NCBI GenBank assembly: GCA_964522605.1
Contig: CAZFWV010000026.1
Location: 1-39,044 of the forward strand
DNA length: 39,044 bases
DNA from: CAVZLD01 sp964522605
GTDB taxonomy: Bacteria > Planctomycetota > Planctomycetia > Pirellulales > Pirellulaceae
Direction of reading: 5' to 3'
Each line of letters starts with the position of its first letter. Positions within the stretch are counted from its first letter, which is position 1. The position numbers and the translations under genes are program-made. Shown one piece after another: positions 17,126-26,136 of this stretch. Below the pieces are notes generated by a model, which searched no databases, was not told the DNA's origin, and saw only the letters and a program-made list of their open reading frames with translations.

Positions 17126-17391
17126 CTGTGCAACTCTTGTCTTACGTCAATCACGGATTGTGCTCGGTCGAGATCCGCCTGAATCAATGCAGAGTTCCTT
17201 GATGCAATAGCTAAGAGATCATCAGGGTCCGTCCAGATGACACATCAATCCTGCGTAATTCATAGCAATAAACGTGCTGTCAGCCCTGCAAAAACGAGTC
17301 AACTCATGCGGAAGCTGTCCTGAAAAGACCCCTCACATCGTGGGAAGCGCCGTTGACCATGGGACGTCTGCTCACGGATTTTTTTTGCTCT

Positions 17392-18807
17392 CTAGTAGGA
17401 CGGACGAGCCACGTGGCCCGGTACCCCAGAAACGTCAGGCGACAAGTATCGCATATACCATTGCTGAACTGCCTTCAAGTTTTCCCGCCGATGTTCTGCC
17501 AACTTCAATGCCGCAGCCCGCGAAAGGATGAGCCCCCAACCCAGCGTAAACGTATGGGTTAGAAACGACCCTTCCTTAAACGTCAGAATGAACTGGAATA
17601 AGAAGATCGCCACTACCGTCGCTGCAACACCGCGGTCCACAATTGATGACCGACAGACTCTCAACAAACGAAGACCGTCTCTCGCAACAAATATCAGATA
17701 TGCCAAAAACACACAAAAGGACACGAATCCCAACTCGCAAAGTATCTCGACAATTACGATGTGGCAATACACTCCCATGATTTCAAAAGATGTGGAACTG
17801 CCAACACCGAAGAGCCAATAGAGCGGGCCCTTCGAAAACCAGTAGGACAGGAGCTGTGTGGAATACTGGAGCCTTGTCGCTTGGAATTCCTGCTCCATCG
17901 TTTCCATGCTCCAGCGTTTTCCGCCGGACTCGAAGGCGTTGTACGCCAGTACGGCAAGCGCAATGACCAAAACGATGGTTGCGAATGCCATCACCGGGCC
18001 GGTGATCTTCTTACTCCCACGGCTATACGGGACCAGAGCGATGACGGCCATCGTCGCGGCAATCAACTGACCTCGTGACTGAGATCGGAAGATTAGTGCC
18101 AAGGCGACAAATCCGATCCCCCACCGCAACACCTGCCAAAGCCGACCAATGCCAACAAAATTCATCAATACTGCGATCAACAAAATCTGTCCCGCCATGC
18201 TGGCCACCATGAGAGGCGTCATGCGAGTGTTATGTCCCCCAACTCGATCTACAACACCCGCCCCTTCTTCAACGACAATCGTACGTCCCCACTCGTGGAC
18301 GCGTGTGCCAAAGAAAAGCAGTAGCAGAACAAATGTGCCGGCAAAAAGCGTGAGCTTGAGTGCATATCGGACGTCACGGAAATCTTGAACGATGAGCGGT
18401 AGGATACCCACCATCGTCACCATGTAGGGAAGATGGTATTTAAAGAGAAAAACCGATAGTTCTCGATTCGCCGCCCAAACACAACTTACAGCCGCATAGA
18501 CGTACAGCGCAAGCCAGCACCATGTGGCCCCGGTGACTGGGTTAAGAGGATTCCTACCGCGAAGAATTACAACAGCCAAGGCCAAAAGAGCCAAGACCCC
18601 GGTCCCATAATTCATTGCCGCCGAGTGCTGCTGAAAAAAAACTGAGTTAGCCTGGGCCCATTGTTCGAATGGATACACGCAGAAAGCCAGTGCGAGAACA
18701 CTCGCCGGACGCCACAGAATAGCCACACCAAAGGCGATGAATACGGAAATGACGACAAACAGAACCATACTGATCGTCCCGGCAATACGAAGGAAGGGGC
18801 GAATCAT
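17392..18807 (-). CDS. O-antigen polymerase/ligase-like membrane protein (Wzy/WaaL type)
   Basis: A 471-residue protein with about ten to twelve hydrophobic segments and a large periplasmic loop after the middle (about 290-360) containing Arg-rich and Glu-rich sequence, the usual shape of Wzy polymerases and WaaL ligases. The segment YCHIVIVEILCELGF aligns by eye with the conserved H-N-x-x-L-x-x-L-x-E-x-G pattern of that superfamily. It would join flipped repeat units or transfer the finished glycan. It is the first gene of the minus-strand group, transcribed away from the TIGR03790-like gene. Sequence alone cannot separate polymerase from ligase. The C-terminal tail (about 440-471) is soluble. 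Confidence 0.85.
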   Translation of the reverse strand: MIRPFLRIAGTISMVLFVVISVFIAFGVAILWRPASVLALAFCVYPFEQWAQANSVFFQQHSAAMNYGTGVLALLALAVVILRGRNPLNPVTGATWCWLALYVYAAVSCVWAANRELSVFLFKYHLPYMVTMVGILPLIVQDFRDVRYALKLTLFAGTFVLLLLFFGTRVHEWGRTIVVEEGAGVVDRVGGHNTRMTPLMVASMAGQILLIAVLMNFVGIGRLWQVLRWGIGFVALALIFRSQSRGQLIAATMAVIALVPYSRGSKKITGPVMAFATIVLVIALAVLAYNAFESGGKRWSMETMEQEFQATRLQYSTQLLSYWFSKGPLYWLFGVGSSTSFEIMGVYCHIVIVEILCELGFVSFCVFLAYLIFVARDGLRLLRVCRSSIVDRGVAATVVAIFLFQFILTFKEGSFLTHTFTLGWGLILSRAAALKLAEHRRENLKAVQQWYMRYLSPDVSGVPGHVARPSY

Positions 18808-19310
18808 GCAAAAGATCGGAAGGCCACAAAAATTCTAGTTTATCATAATGGCACAGCCGCGCATGCCCTATTCTGGTCGAATGAGTTGGATGGGTTTTGG
18901 GGCCTCTAAGTCGAAGTGCGGGGGGCGCCGGATGGCGTACATTTGACCCGCTCTCTTTGGCCGCCGGACAATGTCTCGCACATCCCCAGACGCGATTCGC
19001 CCCCGTGAACGTCACAGTGTACGCTTGCCCGACGCCGCATTTGTGAACCATATCTTTGATCGAGACGTATCGATAACCTTTAGAGTTGCCTTCCCGCACC
19101 ATCGTGCGCCCGACCGAGGCAGGGGGAACGACCGAGGAAGTGCGATTCAACCTGAGTATCTGCTTATTCCTGAAAGCAAACCGCGACCCTCATCGTCCGC
19201 GGGGATGGTACATGACCGGCCGCGGACGTCAACTCACAGGAAGCAAGCTTTTGAACTCTTGGCAGCAGCAGGACCATCCGTTTGTTCACGGCCGTCGGAC
19301 GGATGTTTGC
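18808..19310. other. Divergent intergenic region
   Basis: About 500 bases between the start of the minus-strand polymerase-like gene and the plus-strand TIGR03790-like gene; it must hold the promoters of both. On the minus strand a TATGAT -10-like hexamer lies near 18840 without a good -35. An in-frame extension of the right gene to 19086 exists but has no signal-peptide character. No RNA gene or hairpin of note was recognised. Confidence 0.55.
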
Positions 19311-21014
19311 ATGCGATCTTTTCGTCGGCTGGTCGCGTTCTTTTCAATTGCCCTCGTCCTGTCCGCACCAATCGCATCCGCCGGTGGAGGTCCCGAGAAC
19401 GTATTCGTTGTCGTTAATCCCAAAAGCCTCGACTCGCTTACGATCGCCAACCACTTTTGCAGACTTCGGCAGATTCATCCAAGTAATGTATACCACCTAC
19501 CCTGGTCCGGTTCCCGCGACACCGTCGATGTGGAGACATTTCGCAACTCCATTCTGGGGCCAATCCTGAACGAAGTTGCCAGAAGACATCTCCACAACCA
19601 GATCGACTACATCGTTTACTCAAGCGGGTATCCTTACGCCGTGGATTTCTCCGCGGATGGTCGGGTTCCGCTGGCGGATAAATCCGGGGCGGCTGTCGGA
19701 TCCTTGACAGGACTGACTTTCCACCATGAGCGTGTCAATGCGCGGCAGATCTCGTACGCATTTTCTTTTGAACAACCGTCTAGTAATCTCTTTTTTGGCC
19801 CGCGCACGCAGGGCTTTCGCAACCAGTACGGCTGGCGGCAGCAAGGACAACGCACAAGGGTGGGGGGAGAGCATTATTACCTGTCCGTCATGTTAGGATA
19901 CACGGATGGCCGCGGAAACACGCTGGACGAGGTGATCCGCTACCTTCAGCGAAGCACGCTGGCGGACAGTACGCAACCGGAGGGCACGTTCTATATGATG
20001 CGTGTCGATGGCGAGGTCCGCTCCGAGACACGCCACGACGGCTTTCCCCAGGTCAAGACCGCACTGAATCAACTGGGTGCCCGCAGCGCAATTGAATCCG
20101 GTGTTCTTCCTCGTCGAAAATCCGACGTCCTAGGGATCATCACGGGAAGGTCGGAGGTGCGGTGGGAACAATCAGCAAGTCATCTTCAGCCAGGAGCGGT
20201 CTTCGACAACCTCACCAGTTTTGGCGGAGTTCTAAAGAGCGGAGCCACGCAGACGCCACTGACCGATTTTCTCAAACAGGGCGCCGCGGGTGCAACCGGA
20301 ACGGTTGTGGAACCCTTTGCCCTGCAGCCGAAATTCCCTGTACCCTGGTGGATGGTCCATTATCGTCAGGGCACCACAATGGCTGAGGCCCTCTATCAGG
20401 CGGTGGCTTGCCCATATCAACTGTTGATCGTTGGTGATCCCCTGTGTAGCCCTTGGGCACGTCCACCCCAGGTTTTGGTCGATGGTTTGCACCCAGGACA
20501 ATCCATTCAGGGCTTGGTCGAACTGCATCCGGAGACAGAAGGGCCTGCTCCCGTGGGGGAGTACCAATTCTTCGTGGATGGCCGGTACTATGCCTCGTTT
20601 CGCCCCCACGAAGCAATTCGGCTGGATAGTGCCCGGCTGCCAGACGGCCACCACGAACTTCGAATCGTCGCCATCGAGGATTCGCCAATCGAATCGCAGG
20701 GACGGCTGATTCTCCCCGTGCAGATCGACAATCACGGTGGGAGCGTCGAATGGACCCTTCACCCGGAGGCCGTCACTATCCACCAGTCGGCAACACTACA
20801 TGTTAGATCACCTGGAGCAAAGTCAATTCATCTCTACCACGGCCGACGGCGTCTCGGACGAATTAATCGGGATGAGGGTGACTTTCAGGTCGATCCTCGA
20901 ACGATCGGTGAGGGTCCAATCGAGTTATTGGCCGTCGCAGTTCGCCGCGAGGACAACCGCAAGGTTTACTCGACACCGATTCAATTCATGGTACGAAGTG
21001 GGGCATCACAGTAG
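19311..21014 (+). CDS. TIGR03790-family secreted protein, function unknown
   Basis: A 567-residue protein starting with a signal peptide (basic MRSFRR, hydrophobic core, probable cleavage after Ala-Ser-Ala near residue 24). The mature N-terminus reads ENVFVVVNPKSLDSLTIANH followed by a conserved DYIVYSSGYPY segment, which I recognise as the TIGR03790 family found in planctomycetes and acidobacteria. The function of that family is unknown. A later region (about 340-400) has VEPFALQPKFP and a conserved LLIVGDPLCSPWA segment near 390, and the C-terminus looks like beta-sandwich repeats. I chose the ATG at 19311 because it begins the signal peptide; an upstream in-frame start at 19086 would add 75 residues with no domain character. 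It is followed by hairpins and probably transcribed alone or with tadA. Confidence 0.82.
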   Translation: MRSFRRLVAFFSIALVLSAPIASAGGGPENVFVVVNPKSLDSLTIANHFCRLRQIHPSNVYHLPWSGSRDTVDVETFRNSILGPILNEVARRHLHNQIDYIVYSSGYPYAVDFSADGRVPLADKSGAAVGSLTGLTFHHERVNARQISYAFSFEQPSSNLFFGPRTQGFRNQYGWRQQGQRTRVGGEHYYLSVMLGYTDGRGNTLDEVIRYLQRSTLADSTQPEGTFYMMRVDGEVRSETRHDGFPQVKTALNQLGARSAIESGVLPRRKSDVLGIITGRSEVRWEQSASHLQPGAVFDNLTSFGGVLKSGATQTPLTDFLKQGAAGATGTVVEPFALQPKFPVPWWMVHYRQGTTMAEALYQAVACPYQLLIVGDPLCSPWARPPQVLVDGLHPGQSIQGLVELHPETEGPAPVGEYQFFVDGRYYASFRPHEAIRLDSARLPDGHHELRIVAIEDSPIESQGRLILPVQIDNHGGSVEWTLHPEAVTIHQSATLHVRSPGAKSIHLYHGRRRLGRINRDEGDFQVDPRTIGEGPIELLAVAVRREDNRKVYSTPIQFMVRSGASQ

Positions 21015-21032
21015 TTGGGGACTGTTCGCAGT

Positions 21033-21070
21033 GCGGCAGGGCCGCAACCCAACGGGGTGCTTCCGCACCC
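21033..21070 (+). other. Two adjacent small hairpins
   Basis: GCGGC/GCCGC around a 3-base loop (21033-21045) is followed by GGGTGC/GCACCC around TTCC (21055-21070). They sit 19 bases after the TIGR03790 stop and 85 bases before tadA. No T-run follows, so they may act as a 3'-end stabiliser or a weak terminator. Confidence 0.5.
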
Positions 21071-21154
21071 GGGTAAGGGTCGCTTCCGTTGGTCGCTGGA
21101 TTTCTTGCCAAGAAAACAACATTTTGACTGGTAGCAGTGCAGAAGGACGTGACG

Positions 21155-21613
21155 ATGGATGAGGGTTTCATGCGAATGGCTTTGGCGGAGGCCGAGCAAG
21201 CTCTGTCGGAAAACGAGGTTCCCGTAGGAGCCATCATCGTCCACGAAGATCGTGTGATCGCCGCAGCACACAACCAAAAAGAGACGCTGCAGGACCCGAC
21301 GGCGCACGCCGAGATGATCGCCATCACCCAAGCGGCAGCGGCAATCCAGAGCTGGCGCCTTGAAGAATGCCGCATTTATGTCACCCTGGAACCATGCCCC
21401 ATGTGTGCCGGCGCCATCCTCCAGGCTCGAATTCGCTGGCTAGTTTATGGTGCCGCAGATCCCAAAGCGGGGGCCGTCCATTCGCTCTACCAGCTGCTGC
21501 ATGACCCACGACTTAACCACCAGACTCAGGTGACAAGCGGCGTGTTAGCCGAGGACTCCGGCCATTTGCTTCGTTCATTCTTTCAGCAACAACGTCGAAT
21601 GGGCAAAAAATAG
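21155..21613 (+). CDS. tadA: tRNA adenosine(34) deaminase
   Basis: A 152-residue zinc deaminase that converts A34 to inosine in tRNA-Arg(ACG), an essential cytoplasmic function. The metal and proton-shuttle residues are visible: His51 and Glu53 in TAHAEM, and Cys81 and Cys84 in EPCPMCAG. The start ATG at 21155 has an AGAAGGA ribosome site seven bases upstream; a GTG at 21137 is less likely. It is a housekeeping gene inside a polysaccharide locus, so it may mark a core-genome segment around which the accessory genes were gathered. The next gene starts about 200 bases later and is not obviously coupled. Confidence 0.97.
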   Translation: MDEGFMRMALAEAEQALSENEVPVGAIIVHEDRVIAAAHNQKETLQDPTAHAEMIAITQAAAAIQSWRLEECRIYVTLEPCPMCAGAILQARIRWLVYGAADPKAGAVHSLYQLLHDPRLNHQTQVTSGVLAEDSGHLLRSFFQQQRRMGKK

Positions 21614-21817
21614 CCGAATCCTTGCCGAATATCTTCTTAGCAACACGTCTACCAGACCCTAGTTGCCCCGCGATGGCGGACCCGACGATCGACTTTTTCA
21701 CCGATTTTTCAGTGCGGGCCATGATCGATGTGAAGCACGGTGACACCGCCGTGTGTATTCTGATAATCCAGCTGCCGACCAATCAGATATGATGCATAGA
21801 GAAGAGTTCCCCAACCG

Positions 21818-22495
21818 GTGGCGAAGGGGAGATTGGTATTCCGGGATTTAACGGTTGTTGCAGAAGTGATCGTACGGGACCGTTTTCGAGGAACTCCGGC
21901 ATTGCGTCGGGCGTATCGCCGCACAAAGATGTGGTGGATTCGGTGGGTGTTACGGTTGCAGCATGTGGATAAGTCCTTCTACATGATCTGGCCGTGTCAC
22001 ATTTCACGCGATGTGCGTATCGGCGCACACTGCTTCATGAATCGGGGCTGTCACGTTGCCCCCGGCGTCACGATTGGCCGTTACGTGATGTTTGCTCCCC
22101 ATGTCGTCATTCTTGGAATGGATCACCGTTTCGATGTGGCGGGTAAACCAATGATCTTCAGTGGCCGTCCGCCGTTGAAGAAAACGGTCATTGAAGACGA
22201 TGTGTGGATTGGCTATCGCGCAATCATCCAAGCCGGTGTACGAATCGGACGCGGCGCAATCGTTGCAGCAGGCGCAGTGGTTACGAAGGACGTTGAACCT
22301 TACGCAATCGTCGGCGGCGTGCCGGCTCGGCTGATCGGCCAGCGATTCGAGCAGCCCGACCGTGAAATTCACGACCGCATGCTTCGGGCTCCCACGGTGG
22401 ATGGGCCGTTGTGTGAACCCAAACTAAGTGCCGTATCGTCACCCATAATCCCCGGTTCGGAACCCGACGCCCCATCCCGGAAGAAAACGTCCTAA
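21818..22495 (+). CDS. Hexapeptide-repeat acyltransferase (WcaF/CysE-like)
   Basis: A 225-residue left-handed beta-helix acyltransferase. Hexapeptide repeats run from about residue 62 to 170 (IGAHCFMNRGCHVAPGVTIG, then IEDDVWIGYRAIIQAGVRIG), with the family closing block VGGVPARLIG. His104 in GMDHRF is a candidate catalytic His. It likely O-acetylates a sugar of the repeat unit using acetyl-CoA. The start GTG at 21818 is the best upstream option, with a TTG at 21833 possible; the ribosome site is weak. Its stop overlaps the next ATG as TAATG, so it is coupled to a glycosyltransferase. The C-terminal 45 residues are a non-conserved polar tail. Confidence 0.88.
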   Translation: MAKGRLVFRDLTVVAEVIVRDRFRGTPALRRAYRRTKMWWIRWVLRLQHVDKSFYMIWPCHISRDVRIGAHCFMNRGCHVAPGVTIGRYVMFAPHVVILGMDHRFDVAGKPMIFSGRPPLKKTVIEDDVWIGYRAIIQAGVRIGRGAIVAAGAVVTKDVEPYAIVGGVPARLIGQRFEQPDREIHDRMLRAPTVDGPLCEPKLSAVSSPIIPGSEPDAPSRKKTS

Positions 22496-23667
22496 TGAAG
22501 GTCGTCCTCACTTACCGCGTACTTCAGCACTGGAGGACCCCGGTTTTTCGCCGCCTAGCCGCCTGGCCTGGTATCGACTTCGTGGCGTTACATGGCGCCG
22601 ACTTCCCCGGAACGAAGGTAATCAACGGAACTCAGCTACATGGTTTTCGACATCACCAATTGGCAACCATCCGTTTGGTTTTTCGCCGCGGTGGCGAACC
22701 CTTGCCTCTCCCGCTTTGTCCCTTTCTACCCTTTCGTCTCGCAGCCGAGCGTCCTGATGTCATCTTGTCCGAAGGAGGCAGCAACTTACTGAACAACCTC
22801 CTCGTTCATTTGTACTCGACACTAACGCACACGCCGGTGGTTTGGTGGACACTAGGTGAGTTGCGAGGTCAGCGTACCACCTCACGTCTGCAAAAGGCAT
22901 TCCGTGGTCTGAACAGATGGCTGGAACGTCGAGCAACGGCATGGCTCGGATACAGTTCGTTGGCACTCGAGTATTTTCAGCGTCAGGGATATCCGAGCGA
23001 GGCACAATTTCGAGCGGTGAATTGCGTTGATACCGACCGCCTCCTTGAGAAGATCTCCGCTCTAACAAATGAACCAGAACAGATACGTGACAGGTACCAA
23101 TTGCACGGGAAGCGAGTCCTGCTATTCGTCGGGGCTCTTACGGGGAGCAAACGGCTGGAAGATCTCATCGCCGCGTACGCGGCATTGCGCCGCAAGCACT
23201 CCGATCTTCGGCTGATGATTGTTGGTGACGGTTATCATCGAAAAGCACTCGAAGAGTTTGCACAGCGTGAAGGAGTCGTTGACGCGATTTTTGTCGGTCA
23301 TGTAATCGAAGGCGTGGCAGCCTATTTTCAAGTTGGCGACATTTTCGTCCTACCTGGTTTAGGAGGACTCGCGATCTCCGAGGCGATGACGCACGGTCTT
23401 CCCGTTCTGGCTACCGAAGCGGACGGGTGTGAGATTGACCTCGTCGAACCAGGCAAGAACGGCTATCTGTTGCCCGTTGGTGATCGGAACACATTGATTC
23501 AACATCTGGACGAGATACTCATTACGCCTGGATTACTGAATTCAATGAAGTCCCATTCGCAATGGATCATCCGTCACCGCCACAATATTCATACGTACAT
23601 GGAGCAGGTGATCGGAGCTCTGCAATACGCGACTCAAGGGAAGAAGAGAAAATCGCCTGTCCGTTAG
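22495..23667 (+). CDS. Glycosyltransferase family 4
   Basis: A 390-residue GT-B enzyme. The nucleotide-binding half contains LLFVGALTGSKRLEDLI and the GT4 E-x7-E region EAMTHGLPVLATEADGCEID, followed by PGKNGYLLPVGD. The N-terminal acceptor half includes a basic membrane-associating face. It is expected to extend the lipid-linked oligosaccharide at the cytoplasmic membrane. It overlaps the acyltransferase gene by one base (TAATG) and has a GGAAGA ribosome site, and is followed 121 bases later by the flippase. The donor sugar is unknown. Confidence 0.92.
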   Translation: MKVVLTYRVLQHWRTPVFRRLAAWPGIDFVALHGADFPGTKVINGTQLHGFRHHQLATIRLVFRRGGEPLPLPLCPFLPFRLAAERPDVILSEGGSNLLNNLLVHLYSTLTHTPVVWWTLGELRGQRTTSRLQKAFRGLNRWLERRATAWLGYSSLALEYFQRQGYPSEAQFRAVNCVDTDRLLEKISALTNEPEQIRDRYQLHGKRVLLFVGALTGSKRLEDLIAAYAALRRKHSDLRLMIVGDGYHRKALEEFAQREGVVDAIFVGHVIEGVAAYFQVGDIFVLPGLGGLAISEAMTHGLPVLATEADGCEIDLVEPGKNGYLLPVGDRNTLIQHLDEILITPGLLNSMKSHSQWIIRHRHNIHTYMEQVIGALQYATQGKKRKSPVR

Positions 23668-23788
23668 GCGATGCTGCTTGGGTGTGAACCACCGATCAAT
23701 CCAACCCCAACGAATCAATGTGCACTCGACATAGCGCCACACCACACCTTCTGTTATCTCGCCAAATCATGTTCTTGAGTCAGCCACC

Positions 23789-25339
23789 ATGGCAGTTCAA
23801 CAAAAACTGACCGGATCTCTCGTAGATCGCACGTCGCGTGCAGCCGCATGGATGACTGCTCAGGCGCTACTGACCAAGTTCATTTTGCTCGCGTCCCAAT
23901 TGGTGCTCGCCCGCCTGTTGTTACGCGAGGACTTCGGACTTTATGGATTGGCTCTGACAGTTTATTCGTTCGCGGCTCTTCTACATCAGGCAGGCCTTCA
24001 GGAGGTTCTCGTTAAACGCCAGCGTTCATTTCGCGTTTGGGCAAACGCAGCCTTCTGGATGTCGTTGGGAACCGGGCTCGCAGCCTGCCTCATAACGATT
24101 CTCATTGCCCCACTCGCCTCGACGTTCTATCGCTGCGACGATCCGTCGGAGCTGACCGCGTTGATTGCGATCATGGCGATCATTTTCCCGATCGGGGCGG
24201 CGGGTGCGGTCTCACGTGCTCGACTTCAGATCGACATGCGATTTCGGGCGCTCGCTTTCATCGGCACCATCCAGATATTCCTTGATGCCGTGCTCAAGAT
24301 TCTTTTCGCCTGGCTTGGCTACGGTGCATTCAGTTTTGCCTATGCAATGCTCATCGTCTCCGTCGTCCACCTTTGCCTATGCTGGGCATTGGCACCAATC
24401 CCCATTCATTTTTCACTGCAACTACGAAGATGGAGGTACCTGCTGGGTGACGGTGTGATGGTCGTGGCGGCCGCCTTTCTCTATTGGCTCATCGAAGAAG
24501 GTGATTACATCGTATTGGGACGGTTCGAGGATGTCAGTGTCGTCGGACTCTACTTCTTCGCATTTAAGATCTCACGTCACACGATGACGCTGCTGACTTT
24601 TCAGTTTTCCAAGGTCCTCTTGCCGGCGCTGAGCAGCCTGTCGCGAGACGAAGAGAAACAGATTAAGGCATTCGTGCGAGCGGCCCGCGTTGTCGCGATT
24701 TTCGCGATGCCCTGCTGTGTGGCATTAGCCGGAACCGCCGATCCGGTCGTCCGGCTGGTTTTCGAAAGCCGCTGGTACCCCGCCATTGGCCTGATTCAGA
24801 TCATGTGCTTGGGCATGGCTCTCCGTACGATCAGCTGGCCAGCTGCAAGCCTGCTGCAAGCCCAAGGAAGATTTCGAACGCGAATGTGGCTGGGCGTGTT
24901 CTCGGTAACCGTATTCTTCCCAGCAACAATACTTGGAACTTGGCTCGGTGGAGCTACGGGGCTGGCAATCGCCGTGGCAATCTTCTACTCCTTGATTGCC
25001 ATCGTGGATGTGGGAGTGGCCGTGCGACCAGCCGAGAATACGGTCTCGCATCTCAGATCGATTTTCGGCGCACCGTTGATCGCGATGTCGCTGGCCTCAG
25101 CTCCAGCAGTCGTGGTTGCCTATTGGATCGTCCCGCAGTGGCATTTGCGGCCCTTCGCTGAACAATTGACCCAGATCACCCTATTCCTAGCCGTAGCTGC
25201 CATACTCTACGGGCTGCTGATTCGATGGTTATCTCCGGTTGTTTGGCGCGATGGAAAAGAACGGCTCGCCTACCTCTTTTTTGCTCGCGGACGGGATTCC
25301 TCCGCCAACTACCAAAGCCCGCCGGTTGACAGCTATTAG
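23789..25339 (+). CDS. Wzx-type oligosaccharide flippase
   Basis: A 516-residue MOP-superfamily membrane protein with about twelve to fourteen hydrophobic helices, beginning with the family-typical SRAAAWMTAQALLTKFILLA and RLLLREDFGLYGLA segments. It would translocate undecaprenyl-diphosphate-linked repeat units to the periplasmic face, feeding the polymerase at 17392-18807. It is most like the WzxC/polysaccharide-exporter branch by eye. It is the last gene of the tadA-acyltransferase-GT4-flippase group and is followed by a stem-loop. The ribosome site before the ATG is weak. Confidence 0.92.
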   Translation: MAVQQKLTGSLVDRTSRAAAWMTAQALLTKFILLASQLVLARLLLREDFGLYGLALTVYSFAALLHQAGLQEVLVKRQRSFRVWANAAFWMSLGTGLAACLITILIAPLASTFYRCDDPSELTALIAIMAIIFPIGAAGAVSRARLQIDMRFRALAFIGTIQIFLDAVLKILFAWLGYGAFSFAYAMLIVSVVHLCLCWALAPIPIHFSLQLRRWRYLLGDGVMVVAAAFLYWLIEEGDYIVLGRFEDVSVVGLYFFAFKISRHTMTLLTFQFSKVLLPALSSLSRDEEKQIKAFVRAARVVAIFAMPCCVALAGTADPVVRLVFESRWYPAIGLIQIMCLGMALRTISWPAASLLQAQGRFRTRMWLGVFSVTVFFPATILGTWLGGATGLAIAVAIFYSLIAIVDVGVAVRPAENTVSHLRSIFGAPLIAMSLASAPAVVVAYWIVPQWHLRPFAEQLTQITLFLAVAAILYGLLIRWLSPVVWRDGKERLAYLFFARGRDSSANYQSPPVDSY

Positions 25340-26136
25340 AGCTGGATTCCGGGGCTCATTCTGGTGTCGCGAAACCCCGGAAAGCGGATGTCACCGGGCC
25401 TTCAACTCGTTTTTCTTAAGCCGGTCGCACCGAGCTCTGAAAACACGATTGGACCCACGCGTTCATGTCTCTTGAAACCGGCCTTCGGCGCGCAGTCTCG
25501 CTCGGATCAACATCTCGCGCCTTCGGTAAGCGCATGTCCGGTCGTGTCGCGACAACCCGAATTCGCTCTTGAAGCTGTCGGTGCCAATTCATCGGCTTCG
25601 GCAACAGCACAGCGGCGCGGATACTGCGCCTCGTGGTCGGCAGCCTCTGTCTCGGGTGGGGGCGGTTGCCATGACGAACGGCTGTCGGAGCAGGCAATCT
25701 CGTCGCGTGGGGAAAATCCCTACCCGCTGCGGTGTGTGTCGACGAGCCTAGTTTTGTTGACGGCGAACATTCCAATGTTCCACAATAAGAGCAGCTTCAA
25801 CACGATTGGAGCAGCTGATGATGACACCACCATCGTCCATTTGTGCGTCTCGTCAAAGATCGCGAAATATGGGTGATGATGGTGTTTTTTCGTGACTATC
25901 GAAGGAGTCGATCGACGCAGGTTGCGAGCCATATCGACCAACTCGGTATGGAAGCGCGATTGATGTCAGCGCATGGCAGAACTTCTCTCCTCTGTGGGAA
26001 GAGTTTGCGTGAGGGGCGACATCGACGGGGGAGACGGAAGTCTTGAGATGCGCTCTCGTTTCAGGCCCGTTTCTCTCATGGAAAAGCTGCCCTCGCGGCT
26101 AGCGGTCGTGCTGCAGGATACAGAAAGGTTGGTTCG
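25340..26136. other. Long intergenic region (about 800 bp) without recognisable gene
   Basis: Several short open frames occur on both strands (longest 170 codons at 25364-25876) but none shows a family motif, a signal peptide or a ribosome site. An inverted repeat lies at its left edge. The last 25 bases hold the AAAGG ribosome site of the next gene. It could be a decayed gene or a long leader of the VPEP-protein genes. Confidence 0.5.
25347..25382 (+). terminator. Stem-loop after flippase, possible terminator
   Basis: TTCCGGGG (25347-25354) and CCCCGGAA (25375-25382) form a perfect 8-bp stem with a 20-base loop, starting eight bases after the flippase stop. A T-rich stretch follows only after about 25 bases, so it is not a textbook intrinsic terminator, but the position fits the end of a transcription unit. 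Confidence 0.4.

Noticed and set aside
17379..17386. Run of eight T as a terminator
   Set aside because: It is on the plus strand after minus-strand genes and no good stem precedes it.
18647..19150. 167-codon minus-strand open frame
   Set aside because: It overlaps the polymerase-like gene in another frame and has no domain character; most likely a shadow extending into the intergenic region.
21709..21924. 71-codon minus-strand frame before the hexapeptide acyltransferase
   Set aside because: Its translation looks superficially protein-like but overlaps the acyltransferase and lacks a family match or ribosome site.
25364..25876. 170-codon plus-strand open frame after the flippase
   Set aside because: Low-quality composition, no recognisable motif and no ribosome site; kept only as an unexplained region.
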